Origin: G963662905 sp963676725
GTDB lineage: Bacteria; Bacteroidota; Bacteroidia; Bacteroidales; WRLA01
Assembly: GCA_963676725.1 (NCBI GenBank)
Contig: OY781463.1
Coordinates: 5,084,001-5,148,000 of the forward strand
Length of the DNA: 64,000 nucleotides
Direction of reading: 5' to 3'
Shown one piece after another: positions 19,201-27,719 of this stretch. The first letter of the stretch is position 1; each line of letters opens with the position of its first letter. The notes beneath the pieces were generated by a model. It was not told the origin of the DNA. It worked only from the letters and a program-made list of their open reading frames with translations, and did not search any database. Both the position numbers and the translations under genes were made by a program.

Positions 19201-19402
19201 TCTTGTGCCAATGGCGATTTCGTTGGCCTATGGGATTTTTATCGGCACCATATTTATTTTGCTGTTTTTCCCCATTCTTATTTTGAGCGCCAATTCAATA
19301 AAGATGCAGTTTGGAAAGCTTATGGGACGAAAAGACATCACCGCGGAATCTATAGAACCCGCATTGGCCATACATCAGGAAATAGAGAAAATGAACATTT
19401 AA
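16229..19402 (+). CDS. RND family efflux transporter (AcrB/HAE1-like)
   Basis: A 1057 aa inner-membrane proton-driven pump of normal family length. There is an N-terminal helix (GSMIIFLLLIVGLGAYFSLK), then the porter domain starting with VSVVYPGASPSEMEESVT. TM4 carries the proton-relay pair LVDDGIVIGEN near 394-406. A second half repeats the plan (residues ~530-1057, with GMIALSGTIINDAVVFLSRYNQ near 930). It is flanked by its adaptor and channel genes, so the tripartite system is complete. The sequence fits small-molecule exporters; a specific substrate cannot be read from it. Confidence 0.93.
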   Translation: MKSIIKAFIQNHFYGSMIIFLLLIVGLGAYFSLKKSTFPLEESKTISVSVVYPGASPSEMEESVTSLVENAIRGIPGIKETSSVSREGSSLLTITVKKNEKTEQVLTEVKNAVDGISNFPGAADRPIVNWKKASVPAMFMSLYGNEDLLDLKQVADEIEDDFLNSGIISQVSIQGIPGLEISVDIKEDQLRRYNLNFDDLTAAIASNNLDIAGGIIRNPREEINILSRMRSVNPEHIKQIVIRSDESAGLVRIGDVAEVHFRFQESANGSWLDGKPQVSFMINKLNNEDLDDIRDFIDGYIADFNTSHDSMRIVKTFDFSDLIDSRLNILTKNGLLGILLVVLFLSLFLNFRLSLWVAWGIPASFLGMFVMAFLMGLTVNMISLFGMIMVIGILVDDGIVIGENIYAHYEKGKSPPKAALDGTLEVLPSIITSVSTTILAFVPLMFLQGHMSMMFEMAAVVIGSLAMSVLEGMFVLPGHLSRPGVLEEKNKTNVIYRMRKGIEKGLFRFRDRVYVPALKYLIRYKWAALFIPLFLVFITAGMLLGGKIGLTFFPSVEDDYFTIDLALKPGTSQSTTKAKLMEIEQLCYEANEEITEKYQENTDAIRYIWLNTGSAFSGQENGTHTGSIAILLKDMEDSKWSVSELKNLISEKVGDIPEAEKFAVGASARFGAPVSISLLSRDDKKLKEASVFLEEALSELPSLFNIMDNNQLGNQEIRITPKAEAYALGLNQSKIMHQVQQAFFGGQAQRLVSGKNEIRVYVRYPREDRSMIGQLNQMKITTATGEYPLVSLADLSYGRSPVTINRYNGMREINVEAFMRNPTEPVNPVIQEINEKILPELMVLFPEVEYKYRGQVQDSNEEGVELMRAYLVAFILIVIVLMIHFKSFYQGVLILLVIPLGWMPAIWGHGIEGYAFSLLSAFGMIALSGTIINDAVVFLSRYNQNLLGGLKVVDAVIEAAKSRFRPILLTSFTTVAGLYPLILETSMQARFLVPMAISLAYGIFIGTIFILLFFPILILSANSIKMQFGKLMGRKDITAESIEPALAIHQEIEKMNI

Positions 19403-19412
19403 CTGACATCAA

Positions 19413-20720
19413 ATGAAGACGAAATATATTATTATCCTTGCCTGTAGTTTATTGATTTATAATTGGGCTTTTGCTCAGGAAAGCCTCAGTCTTTCCGATG
19501 CAATTAGAATCAGCCTCGAAAAAAATTACAGCATCAGGCTGAGCAAACTCGATCTTGAATCGGCTGATATACAAAATACAAAAGGAAATGCCGGAATGCT
19601 TCCCCTGATTAGTATGGGCGTAAATCAAACCAATAATTGGCAAAATGGGGATGCGGATCTGAACAGGAGTAATTCTGTAACGCCCTCGGCAAGTTTAGAT
19701 TGGAATCTGTTTTCCGGATTTCGCGCACAAATTGAAAAACAGAGATTGGGCACGAATGAAGAAATTGCTGAAATCAATTTGCAGTCGCAGGTTGAAAGCA
19801 TGCTAAAACAATTGGTTGCCGCTTATTATGTAGTGCTCCTTCAGGATAAAAAACTAAAGACCAATAAAGAGCTGATGGATATTTCTGAGGATCGTTATAA
19901 ACGTGTGAAAATGAGCAATGATATTGGAGGCGTGGGGACCTATGATGTTTTGCAGGCACAAAACGATTATTTGCGCGATAAAGCAGACTATTTAAGCCAG
20001 AAAACCACCTATAGAAATGCCATCAGAAACCTGAATTATATCATGGGCATTACTACGGATGAAACCTATACTTTTACGGATGATTTAAAGGTTCCTGAGG
20101 ATGTTTATACTGCCGATGAGGTTCTTGACGGGATGCGCACACAAAACCTTAATGTGCTGATGATGGAACGCAATATTAAATTGGCAGGAATAGCGCAAGA
20201 TGCAGCAAAAAGCAGTCTCTATCCCAGCTTATCACTGAATGCCGGATATAATGAATATATTGCGCATTCTGTTCTGAATCCAAGCGGAACAATGAATACG
20301 GAAACAGGAACGACATCGCTCATGCTGAATTTGAACTATACCTTGTTTAATGGCTTTAAAAACAAAACCAATAGGCGGATTGCAGACATACAGCAGCAAC
20401 AAAGTTTGATTAATCAAGAAGATTTAATGCATGCCCTGACCAATGAAGCATTAAAACAAATCGAAACCTACAATAATAATCTGGAATTGTATCAACTCTC
20501 GGTAGAACAGAAAAAAGTGGCAGAATTAAACCTCAATCTCTCAAGGGAAAAATACAATAATGGCAGCATCAATTCCTTTAATTATCGGGATGTACAAAAC
20601 CTTTATCTACAGGCGGTCGACAATGAATTATTGCAAATATACGGTCTTATTACCAATGAATTGGAATTGAAACAGTTATTGGGCGATCTGATCTTGTCTT
20701 ATTTGGAAGAGGAAAAATAA
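19413..20720 (+). CDS. TolC-family outer-membrane efflux channel
   Basis: A 435 aa protein with a signal peptide (IIILACSLLIYNWAFAQ), then two homologous halves rich in long helices typical of the TolC/OEP fold. The start of the mature protein, SLSLSDAIRISLEKNYSIRL, is the usual OEP opening. The second half has NVLMMERNIKLAGIAQDAAK. It starts 10 bp after the pump gene and closes the operon, ahead of a strong bidirectional terminator. It would form the outer-membrane exit for the RND pump. Confidence 0.93.
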   Translation: MKTKYIIILACSLLIYNWAFAQESLSLSDAIRISLEKNYSIRLSKLDLESADIQNTKGNAGMLPLISMGVNQTNNWQNGDADLNRSNSVTPSASLDWNLFSGFRAQIEKQRLGTNEEIAEINLQSQVESMLKQLVAAYYVVLLQDKKLKTNKELMDISEDRYKRVKMSNDIGGVGTYDVLQAQNDYLRDKADYLSQKTTYRNAIRNLNYIMGITTDETYTFTDDLKVPEDVYTADEVLDGMRTQNLNVLMMERNIKLAGIAQDAAKSSLYPSLSLNAGYNEYIAHSVLNPSGTMNTETGTTSLMLNLNYTLFNGFKNKTNRRIADIQQQQSLINQEDLMHALTNEALKQIETYNNNLELYQLSVEQKKVAELNLNLSREKYNNGSINSFNYRDVQNLYLQAVDNELLQIYGLITNELELKQLLGDLILSYLEEEK

Positions 20721-20726
20721 AAGGCA

Positions 20727-20781
20727 TTTTAAATTTTAGCTTTTCTAAAGTTTTATACTTTGGGAAAGCTAAAATTTAAAG
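20727..20781. terminator. bidirectional terminator between efflux and suf operons
   Basis: TTTAAATTTTAGCTTT (20728-20743) pairs perfectly with AAAGCTAAAATTTAAA (20765-20780), extended by two more pairs. AT-rich arms serve both directions, as expected between convergent operons. Confidence 0.88.
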
Positions 20782-20783
20782 GT

Positions 20784-21107
20784 TTAAAGCATTCCGAGAG
20801 CCAGCTTGGCCTCATCGCTGATCATCTCTTTATCCCAGGATGGTTCGAAGGTTAGTTCGATCTCGCTTTCGCTTACGTTTTCGGTCCGCATAATAGCTGC
20901 TCTTGCCTCTCCGGGCAATGACTCTGCCACGGGGCAATTTGGACTGGTCAGCGTCATAAGCATAAATACTTTATAACTACCGTCTTCTTTTTCGGTGGCT
21001 TTCACTTCATAAACCAAGCCAAGGTCATAAATATTCACCGGAATTTCGGGGTCAAAAACCGTACGCAGGTTTTCGATTACTTTATTTTGTATGCTTTGTG
21101 CACTCAT
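20784..21107 (-). CDS. DUF59/MIP18-family Fe-S assembly protein (SufT-like)
   Basis: A 107 aa protein, last gene of the suf operon. The family core is visible: FDPEIPVNIYDLGLVYEV near residues 17-34, a stretch of beta strands, then the conserved Cys in TLTSPNCPVAESLPGEARAA, followed by ELTFEPSWDKEMISDEA. DUF59 proteins help in late Fe-S cluster trafficking or maturation. It starts 12 bp after the sufE stop, consistent with co-transcription. Confidence 0.88.
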   Translation of the reverse strand: MSAQSIQNKVIENLRTVFDPEIPVNIYDLGLVYEVKATEKEDGSYKVFMLMTLTSPNCPVAESLPGEARAAIMRTENVSESEIELTFEPSWDKEMISDEAKLALGML

Positions 21108-21119
21108 TGTATTTTGTTT

Positions 21120-21545
21120 TTAAGCATTACTTTTTGCCTGAAAAGCCATCGCATAGAATTTCATCTGCTTCAGCATAGAAACCAAGCCATTACTTCGTGT
21201 TGGCGAAAGATGTTCTTTTAAACCGATTTCATTGAGAAAACCCATTTCAGCCTGGATAATGTCTATTGGTTTTTGCATATCCAAAACACGGATCAACAAC
21301 CATGCTATGCCTTTGGTGATCACCGCATCACTATCAGCAGTAAAATGCACAAGTCCATCTTTAAAATCGGCATGCAGCCATACCCGCGATTGGCATCCAA
21401 CAATCAGGTTGGACGGTGTTTTTTGAGCTTCCTCTATTGGTGGTACAGCTTTTCCCATTTCGATGAGATAGTTGTATTTGTCCATCCAGTCATCGAAACT
21501 GTTAAATTCTTCGATAATTTGTTCTTCAATTTCTTGTATACTCAT
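21120..21545 (-). CDS. sufE: cysteine desulfuration protein SufE
   Basis: A 141 aa sulfur acceptor that takes persulfide from SufS and passes it to the SufBCD scaffold. The acceptor Cys lies near residue 50 in LIVGCQSRVWLHAD. The second half has SDAVITKGIAWLLIRVL and GLKEHLSPTRSNGLVSMLKQ, both typical of SufE. It starts 3 bp before the sufS stop. Confidence 0.93.
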   Translation of the reverse strand: MSIQEIEEQIIEEFNSFDDWMDKYNYLIEMGKAVPPIEEAQKTPSNLIVGCQSRVWLHADFKDGLVHFTADSDAVITKGIAWLLIRVLDMQKPIDIIQAEMGFLNEIGLKEHLSPTRSNGLVSMLKQMKFYAMAFQAKSNA

Positions 21546-21548
21546 GGC

Positions 21549-22772
21549 TTACAAAAACATTTGTTGTACTTTTTCTATTGCTTGCACCAAAACATCAATT
21601 TCTTCTTTTTTATTATAAAAAGCAAAAGAAGCCCTAATTGTTCCGGGAATTTGATAATAATCCATTAATGGTTGTGCGCAATGGTGTCCGGTACGCACTG
21701 CCACCCCAAAACGGTCGATAATGGTTCCTGCATCGAAAGGATGTACGCCCTCAATAAGAAATGAAAGCACTGAGGCCTTCCGTTTTGCCTCACCGATAAT
21801 CCTGATTCCACCCACTTTTTTAAATGCTTCTGTAGCATATTCGAGCAAATGGTTTTCGTATGCGGCGATATTTTCCAAGCCCAAATTATTGATATACTTC
21901 AGGGCAGATTCTAATCCCAGCACAGCCTCAATATTTGGCGTTCCGGCTTCCTGCCTGAAAGGGAGTTCGTTATAAGTGCTCTTGTCAAAATGAACTTCTT
22001 GAATCATTTCGCCACCACCTTGCCAAGGCGCAAGCAATTCCAAGGCGTCTTTTTTTCCATATAAAATACCTACACCCAATGGAGCATAGGCTTTATGGCC
22101 GGAAAACACATAAAAGTCGCAGTCGATCTGCTGCATATCCACTTTTTGATGGGGCAATGCCTGAGCGCCATCCACCAAAACAAATGCTCCTTTTTCATGT
22201 GCCAGACGACAAAGTTCTTCTACAGGGTTTATTGTGCCCAATACATTAGAAATATGTGCCAATGAAAGGATTTTTGTTCGTTGGTTCAATAAAGCCTTAA
22301 AGGCTTCAATATCCAATTCGCCGCGTTCATTTAAAGGAACAACTTTTAATATTGCTCCTGTTTTTTCGCAAGCCATTTGCCAAGGAACAATATTGGCATG
22401 ATGCTCCATAGTAGTAATCAGGATTTCATCTCCAGGCTTTAGTTGGCCAATAATCCCTGAGGCCACCATATTAATGGATTCCGTTGTGCCCTTAGTAAAG
22501 ATGATTTCTTCTTTGCTTTGGGCATGGATTGTTCGTGCAACAAATGCGCGGACGCCTTCAAAAGATTCTGTTGCCTGATGGCTTAGATAATGTGCTCCAC
22601 GGTGAATATTCGCGTTTTCGTGCAGATAATAATCCCTGATGCGATCAATCACCTGCAAAGGTTTCTGAGTTGTTGCCCCATTATCAAAATAAATCAGGGG
22701 TTTATCATAAACCTTGGTTTTCAGTATTGGGAAATCCTTACGAATCTCGTTGATTTGATTTTCTGACAACAT
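21549..22772 (-). CDS. sufS: cysteine desulfurase SufS
   Basis: A 407 aa PLP enzyme that removes sulfur from cysteine to give alanine and an enzyme persulfide. The PLP lysine is in FSGHKAYAPLGVGILYG near 224. The active-site Cys is in VAVRTGHHCAQPLMDYY near 361, with the short-loop class II (SufS) arrangement. YFDNGATTQKP near the N-terminus and TMEHHANIVPWQ fit the family. Its ATG overlaps the sufD stop by one base (TAATG), so the two are coupled. Confidence 0.95.
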   Translation of the reverse strand: MLSENQINEIRKDFPILKTKVYDKPLIYFDNGATTQKPLQVIDRIRDYYLHENANIHRGAHYLSHQATESFEGVRAFVARTIHAQSKEEIIFTKGTTESINMVASGIIGQLKPGDEILITTMEHHANIVPWQMACEKTGAILKVVPLNERGELDIEAFKALLNQRTKILSLAHISNVLGTINPVEELCRLAHEKGAFVLVDGAQALPHQKVDMQQIDCDFYVFSGHKAYAPLGVGILYGKKDALELLAPWQGGGEMIQEVHFDKSTYNELPFRQEAGTPNIEAVLGLESALKYINNLGLENIAAYENHLLEYATEAFKKVGGIRIIGEAKRKASVLSFLIEGVHPFDAGTIIDRFGVAVRTGHHCAQPLMDYYQIPGTIRASFAFYNKKEEIDVLVQAIEKVQQMFL

Positions 22773-24187
22773 TATATTTTACTTGCGTCAATGTGAAATT
22801 CAAGTGGTTTTTCGGGGTTTTTGCAATTCAGGACACATTGGTCGCAAATGCTCAATTCCCCTCTCAAGCGCTTTTTGATCATATCATCGATTTGGTCATG
22901 CAGCGCAGTGATTTTAATTTTATTGCTGATTTCCGCAGCAAAAGCATACATCAGCAGCATTTGTGCATTATCAAAACCAATACCTCTGGAGCGGAGATAG
23001 AAAAGCGCTTCTTTATCGAGCTGGCCTACGGTAGCACCATGGCTACATTTTACATCATCGGCATAGATTTCGAGGAAAGGCTTGGCATTGATGCGTGCCT
23101 TATCCGTCAGTAAAATATTTCGGCTGTTCTGCTGGGCATTTGTGCGTTGTGCATCTCGTGCAACATGTATATGGCCATTAAAAACAGCACTTGCATAATC
23201 GTCGAGTATGCCTTTAAATTGCTCGTTGCTATAGCAATCTGGCGCCTGATGATCGACAAACACCTGATTGTCAATATGCTGATTTTTATCCATAAGATAA
23301 AGACCAAGCACATCGGCAGAAGCCCCAGGGCCACTGAGTGCCACACGGCTTTCATTACGGATAAGGCCGCCATTCAGGCTGATTGCATTGGTCGATAAGC
23401 GGCTGTTTGCTGAAAGATGAAAACAGTTTTGGCTTACCAAAGCTGATTGATTATTCAGGTTTTGAAGCTTATAGTGGTCAACTTCAGCATTTTCATCGAT
23501 AAACACCTCACTTACGGTATTGGTAAAGGAGGGTTCCTGATTTAGGGAATCATCGCAATGCACCAGAGTAAGTTTGCTGTTTTTTCCAACAATAATCAGG
23601 TTGCGGGTTTGTACAAAGCTATTCTCATTGCTGTTTAGGATGTTCACCATCTGTAGCGGCTTTGTTACTTCCGTATTATCAGGCACATAAATAAAAATTC
23701 CATCCTGAAAAAGGGCTGTATTTAAAGCGCCAAAACTGTTTTTTGTGCATTGTGCATAGGAAGCCAGGTGTTTTTGCACCAGTTCAGGATATTGCTTCAT
23801 GGCGTCGCGGAGACCGCCAATAATGGTTCCGCTGGGCAATGTTTGCAATGGCCCATGATTTTTTACAAACCAGCCATTTACAACAGTAGCCATGAAGGTG
23901 TCGAGATCGTGGATATCGCATTTAAAAATATTTTCCACATCGATTACCTCTTCCGGGGGATCCTGAGCAATTGTATACGATCCTTCAAGATAGGCATCAA
24001 GGTTGGTATTTCTCCAGTTTTCAGTTTTTTCATCAGGGAAACCATGCTCGTCAAAATAAGCAATGGCTTTATCGCGCAATTGCAGCAGTTCGGGGCCATT
24101 CATCGCTGCCAGTGCATCGCGTCGGGAAGCATAAAGGGCTGTGAAGCGGCTTTTGAGTTTTTCGTGATTCTTTGCTTTCTCCATCAT
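22772..24187 (-). CDS. sufD: Fe-S assembly scaffold component SufD
   Basis: A 471 aa subunit of the SufBC2D scaffold. It has the variable helical N-terminus (~1-140) and the right-handed beta-helix core with the SufD features LTLVHCDDS, a NAISLNGG stretch, SNEQFKGILDDYASAVFNGHI and DVKCSHGATVGQLDKEALFYLRSRGI. The order sufB-sufC-sufD-sufS-sufE is the normal SUF order. Confidence 0.93.
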   Translation of the reverse strand: MMEKAKNHEKLKSRFTALYASRRDALAAMNGPELLQLRDKAIAYFDEHGFPDEKTENWRNTNLDAYLEGSYTIAQDPPEEVIDVENIFKCDIHDLDTFMATVVNGWFVKNHGPLQTLPSGTIIGGLRDAMKQYPELVQKHLASYAQCTKNSFGALNTALFQDGIFIYVPDNTEVTKPLQMVNILNSNENSFVQTRNLIIVGKNSKLTLVHCDDSLNQEPSFTNTVSEVFIDENAEVDHYKLQNLNNQSALVSQNCFHLSANSRLSTNAISLNGGLIRNESRVALSGPGASADVLGLYLMDKNQHIDNQVFVDHQAPDCYSNEQFKGILDDYASAVFNGHIHVARDAQRTNAQQNSRNILLTDKARINAKPFLEIYADDVKCSHGATVGQLDKEALFYLRSRGIGFDNAQMLLMYAFAAEISNKIKITALHDQIDDMIKKRLRGELSICDQCVLNCKNPEKPLEFHIDASKI

Positions 24188-24198
24188 AATAGCAGTTA

Positions 24199-24963
24199 TT
24201 AAGCCAAGGATTCCCCAATTTCTTTTTTAATCCAATCGTAGCCTTTGTCTTCGAGCTCAACGGCAAGTTCTTTGCCGCCGGATTTTACAATGCGGCCATT
24301 AAAGAGCACATGTACAAAATCAGGCACAATATAATCGAGCAAACGCTGATAGTGGGTAATCACGATGGTCGCATTTTCGGGCGAGCGCAGGCTATTTACA
24401 CCGTTGGCAACAATACGCAGCGCATCAATATCGAGTCCGGAGTCTGTTTCATCAAGAATTGCCAGCTTTGGTTCCAGCATAGCCATTTGAAAAATCTCAT
24501 TGCGCTTTTTTTCACCACCCGAAAAGCCTTCATTTACAGAACGATTTGTAAGCTTATCATGAATTTCGACAAGTTTTTTCTTCTCGTTCATGCGTTGCAA
24601 AAATTGTGCAGCAGTAAGTGCTTCCTGGCCATGATATTTTCGATGTTCGTTGACGGCAGTACGCATAAAATTTGTTATGCTCACACCGGGAATTTCCACA
24701 GGATATTGAAAGCCAAGGAAAATTCCTTCACGGGCACGTATTTCCGGCTCCATATCCAAAAGGTCTTTGCCTTTATAAATCACTTCGCCTTTGGTAACAG
24801 TGAAGGTATCTCGACCGGCGATAACACTGGCAAGCGTACTTTTTCCTGTTCCGTTTGGTCCCATGATGGCATGAACTTCGCCACTATTTACTTCTAGATT
24901 TACACCACTAAGGATTTCTTTGTTCCCAATGGCTGCATGGAGGTTTTTTATTTGTAGTAACAT
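24199..24963 (-). CDS. sufC: Fe-S assembly ATPase SufC
   Basis: A 254 aa ABC-type ATPase that powers conformational change in the SufB-SufD scaffold; it has no membrane domain. Walker A is MGPNGTGKSTLASVI near 34-48, the signature is FSGGEKKRNEIFQ, Walker B is LAILDETDSGLDIDAL and the switch His is in IVITHYQRLL. It lies between sufB and sufD with 22 and 11 bp gaps. Confidence 0.95.
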   Translation of the reverse strand: MLLQIKNLHAAIGNKEILSGVNLEVNSGEVHAIMGPNGTGKSTLASVIAGRDTFTVTKGEVIYKGKDLLDMEPEIRAREGIFLGFQYPVEIPGVSITNFMRTAVNEHRKYHGQEALTAAQFLQRMNEKKKLVEIHDKLTNRSVNEGFSGGEKKRNEIFQMAMLEPKLAILDETDSGLDIDALRIVANGVNSLRSPENATIVITHYQRLLDYIVPDFVHVLFNGRIVKSGGKELAVELEDKGYDWIKKEIGESLA

Positions 24964-24985
24964 TGTGTTTAATTTTTTTCGTTGA

Positions 24986-26434
24986 TTATCCTACGCTTCC
25001 TTCAAGGCTGATTGCTAGTAATTTTTGCGCTTCAACAGCAAATTCCATAGGAAGTTTATTGAGTACTTCTCTCGCATATCCGTTTACGATCAGGCCAATG
25101 GCACTTTCAGTATCGATGCCACGTTGCAGGCAATAGAACAATTGATCGTCGGAGATTTTTGATGTTGTCGCTTCATGTTCGATGATGCTGCTTTTATTCT
25201 CTGCCTGAATATAGGGGAATGTATGTGCGCCGCATTTGTCGCCAAGCAAAAGGCTGTCGCATTGAGAGAAGTTTCTTGCGTTTTCGGCTCGTTTTGTAGC
25301 TTTTACTAAACCACGGTAGCTATTATTGCTATGCCCTGCAGAGATGCCTTTACTGATAATGGTGCTTTTGGTATTTTTGCCAATATGGATCATTTTTGAA
25401 CCCGTATCGGCCTGCTGATAGTTATTGGTTACGGCGACGGAATAAAATTCCCCAACAGAATGATCTCCAAGAAGAATGCAACTGGGGTATTTCCATGTTA
25501 CCGCACTTCCTGTTTCGACCTGAGTCCAAGAGATTTTTGCATTATTGCCTTTGCAGATTCCGCGTTTTGTCACAAAATTATAAATGCCGCCTTTTCCGTT
25601 TTTATCGCCGGGATACCAGTTTTGCACGGTAGAATATTTCACTTCGGCATCTTTCATGGCAACAATTTCTACGATAGCAGCATGGAGCTGGTTTTCATCA
25701 CGCATTGGGGCGGTACAGCCTTCCATATAGCTCACATAACTGCCCTCGTCGGCAACAATCAGTGTGCGCTCAAACTGCCCTGTTCCGGCAGCATTAATGC
25801 GGAAATATGTGCTCAGCTCAACGGGACAGCGCACTCCTTTCGGGATGTAGCAGAAAGAACCATCGCTAAAAACAGCACTATTGAGCGCGGCGAAATAATT
25901 ATCCGAAGCGGGAACAACAGAAGCCATATATTTTTTCACCAATTCGGGATGTTTCTGAACCGCTTCACTAAAGGCCATAAAAATGATGCCGTGTTTTTCC
26001 AATGTTTTGGAAAAAGTTGTTTTCACGGATACTGAGTCCATCACAGCATCAACAGCTACTCCGGTGAGGCGTTTTTGTTCCTCAAGGCTAATGCCCAGTT
26101 TATTAAATGTTTTTAGTAATTCCGGATCAACTTCATCAAGGCTGCCTGGATTGTTTTCATTTTGTTTGGGTGCCGAATAATAGATGATGTCCTGATAATC
26201 AATTTTTGGATAATTCAGATGAGCCCAATCAGGTTCTTCCATCTCCTGCCAGATTTTAAAGGCATTCAGGCGGTATTCTGTCATCCAATCTGGTTCGTTT
26301 TTCCGTTTACTGATTGCCCGAACTGTATCTTCGTTCAGTCCCTTAGGCAGTTGATCGGATTCAATATCAGTAACAAAGCCATATTTATAATCGCTTTGCG
26401 TTACTTCTTCAATAATATTGTTTGCGTCTTCCAT
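24986..26434 (-). CDS. sufB: Fe-S assembly scaffold component SufB
   Basis: A 482 aa scaffold subunit, first gene of the suf operon. Typical segments are FCYIPKGVRCPVELSTYFRI, SYVSYMEGCTAPMRDENQLH, VEIVAMKDAEVKYSTVQNWY and the C-terminal SKISDDQLFYCLQRGIDTES. The CEGCTAP-like cysteine region is complete. The leader is long; the nearest exact TAnnTTTG box on this strand is at 26592-26599, about 158 bp upstream of the start, so an unrecognised closer promoter is possible. Confidence 0.95.
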   Translation of the reverse strand: MEDANNIIEEVTQSDYKYGFVTDIESDQLPKGLNEDTVRAISKRKNEPDWMTEYRLNAFKIWQEMEEPDWAHLNYPKIDYQDIIYYSAPKQNENNPGSLDEVDPELLKTFNKLGISLEEQKRLTGVAVDAVMDSVSVKTTFSKTLEKHGIIFMAFSEAVQKHPELVKKYMASVVPASDNYFAALNSAVFSDGSFCYIPKGVRCPVELSTYFRINAAGTGQFERTLIVADEGSYVSYMEGCTAPMRDENQLHAAIVEIVAMKDAEVKYSTVQNWYPGDKNGKGGIYNFVTKRGICKGNNAKISWTQVETGSAVTWKYPSCILLGDHSVGEFYSVAVTNNYQQADTGSKMIHIGKNTKSTIISKGISAGHSNNSYRGLVKATKRAENARNFSQCDSLLLGDKCGAHTFPYIQAENKSSIIEHEATTSKISDDQLFYCLQRGIDTESAIGLIVNGYAREVLNKLPMEFAVEAQKLLAISLEGSVG

Positions 26435-26824
26435 AATACGTTTCTGTCTATAAGTTCAAGTATTTCAATGTTTTGAAGCTAATAGTAAATGCGTCAAACA
26501 GGCGTCAAAATACTCCTTTCCCTAGCCATACAACAAAGCATATTTTGCATTGTTCAGCTTTTATTATAAGGTATCCCTTATTTATGTGGCGCAAAAATAA
26601 TTATTTTGATGCAACCATTTATTTAATACGAATAAAAACTGCAATTCGCAGGGGGAATTAATTGTTTGGGGAGTAATTCGGGGTATTTCTCCGATACGGA
26701 AATAAAAACTTAAGCTCAAAGAGATATTTTCTTTATACTTTTGTGCTCTAATATTCCCTATAAGTCTTCACCATAAAATAGTTATATGGCAATGACGTTA
26801 CTTATAGGTATTAAAATAATGATT
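26435..26824. promoter_or_regulatory. divergent regulatory region between suf operon and phosphorylase gene
   Basis: 390 bp, AT-rich. On the minus strand the box TATTTTTG lies at 26592-26599 (candidate suf promoter). On the plus strand TACTTTTG lies at 26736-26743 (candidate phosphorylase promoter). Neither has a matching TTG at the right spacing. No recognised operator, such as an IscR- or Fur-like palindrome, is visible. Confidence 0.4.
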
Positions 26825-27688
26825 ATGCGCATCAAAGAATCCGAATTAATCCTGAATCCCGATGGAAGTATTTATCATCTGAAATTAAAACCTGAGGATA
26901 TTGCAGATACAATTCTTGTTGTTGGTGATCCTGGTCGGGTGGCAACAGTTTCAGCCTTTTTCGATTCCATTGAATTTAAAGGTCAAAACCGAGAAATCGT
27001 CACGCATACAGGATACTATAAAGGCAAACATATTACAGTAATGTCTACCGGTATGGGTACGGATAATTTGGATATTGTAATCAATGAATTGGATGCCTTG
27101 GCAAATATCGATCTCACAAAAAGAACAGCAAAAGATGAACATAAAAGCTTGAATATCATTAGACTTGGAACGTCAGGCGCCTTACAGAACGATATTTTGG
27201 TGGATAGCTTTGTGCTCTCTGAAATGGCTTTTGGCCTCGATGGGCTTCTCAACTTCTATAAAACGCCCGAAGGCATGCTGCTCGACGATTATTCGGAACA
27301 TTTTATTTCCCATTGTTCATGGAATCAGCACCTTCCTTATCCCTATTGCGCTGAAGCCGATGCGGATTTGGTCAATAAGATTGGCTTTGATATGCAAAAA
27401 GGCATTACTGCAACTGCTCCCGGTTTTTTTGGCCCTCAAGGCAGGCAATTACGCGCCAAACTTGCTTATCCTGAGCTGAACGATTTAATCGAAAGCTACG
27501 AATACAAGGGAAAACGTATCGTGAATTTCGAGATGGAAACATCTGCCTTGTATGGTCTTGGTAAACTGTTGGGACATAAATGCCTGACTGTTTGTGTGGC
27601 CATTGCAAACCGTCGCACTAAAACCTTTAGCAAAGACTATCACCCACATGTGGAGCGATTGATAAAAACCGTGCTGGATCGTTTTTAG
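26825..27688 (+). CDS. uridine phosphorylase-like nucleoside phosphorylase
   Basis: 287 aa from the ATG at 26825, which starts MRIKESELILNPDGS as in homologues; an earlier ATG at 26786 would add 13 atypical residues. The PNP/UDP phosphorylase fold is clear: TILVVGDPGRVATVSAFF (phosphate-binding), STGMGTDNLDIVINELDAL, RLGTSGALQND, and the nucleoside-binding VNFEMETSALYGLGKLLGH. It would split uridine-type nucleosides with phosphate to base and ribose-1-phosphate. Substrate specificity (uridine against purine nucleoside) is inferred. It is convergent with the hydrogenase operon, with a 31 bp gap and no clear terminator. Confidence 0.82.
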   Translation: MRIKESELILNPDGSIYHLKLKPEDIADTILVVGDPGRVATVSAFFDSIEFKGQNREIVTHTGYYKGKHITVMSTGMGTDNLDIVINELDALANIDLTKRTAKDEHKSLNIIRLGTSGALQNDILVDSFVLSEMAFGLDGLLNFYKTPEGMLLDDYSEHFISHCSWNQHLPYPYCAEADADLVNKIGFDMQKGITATAPGFFGPQGRQLRAKLAYPELNDLIESYEYKGKRIVNFEMETSALYGLGKLLGHKCLTVCVAIANRRTKTFSKDYHPHVERLIKTVLDRF

Positions 27689-27719
27689 TTTTTTCGCCTG
27701 CTCTAGTCCTTCTTTCTGA

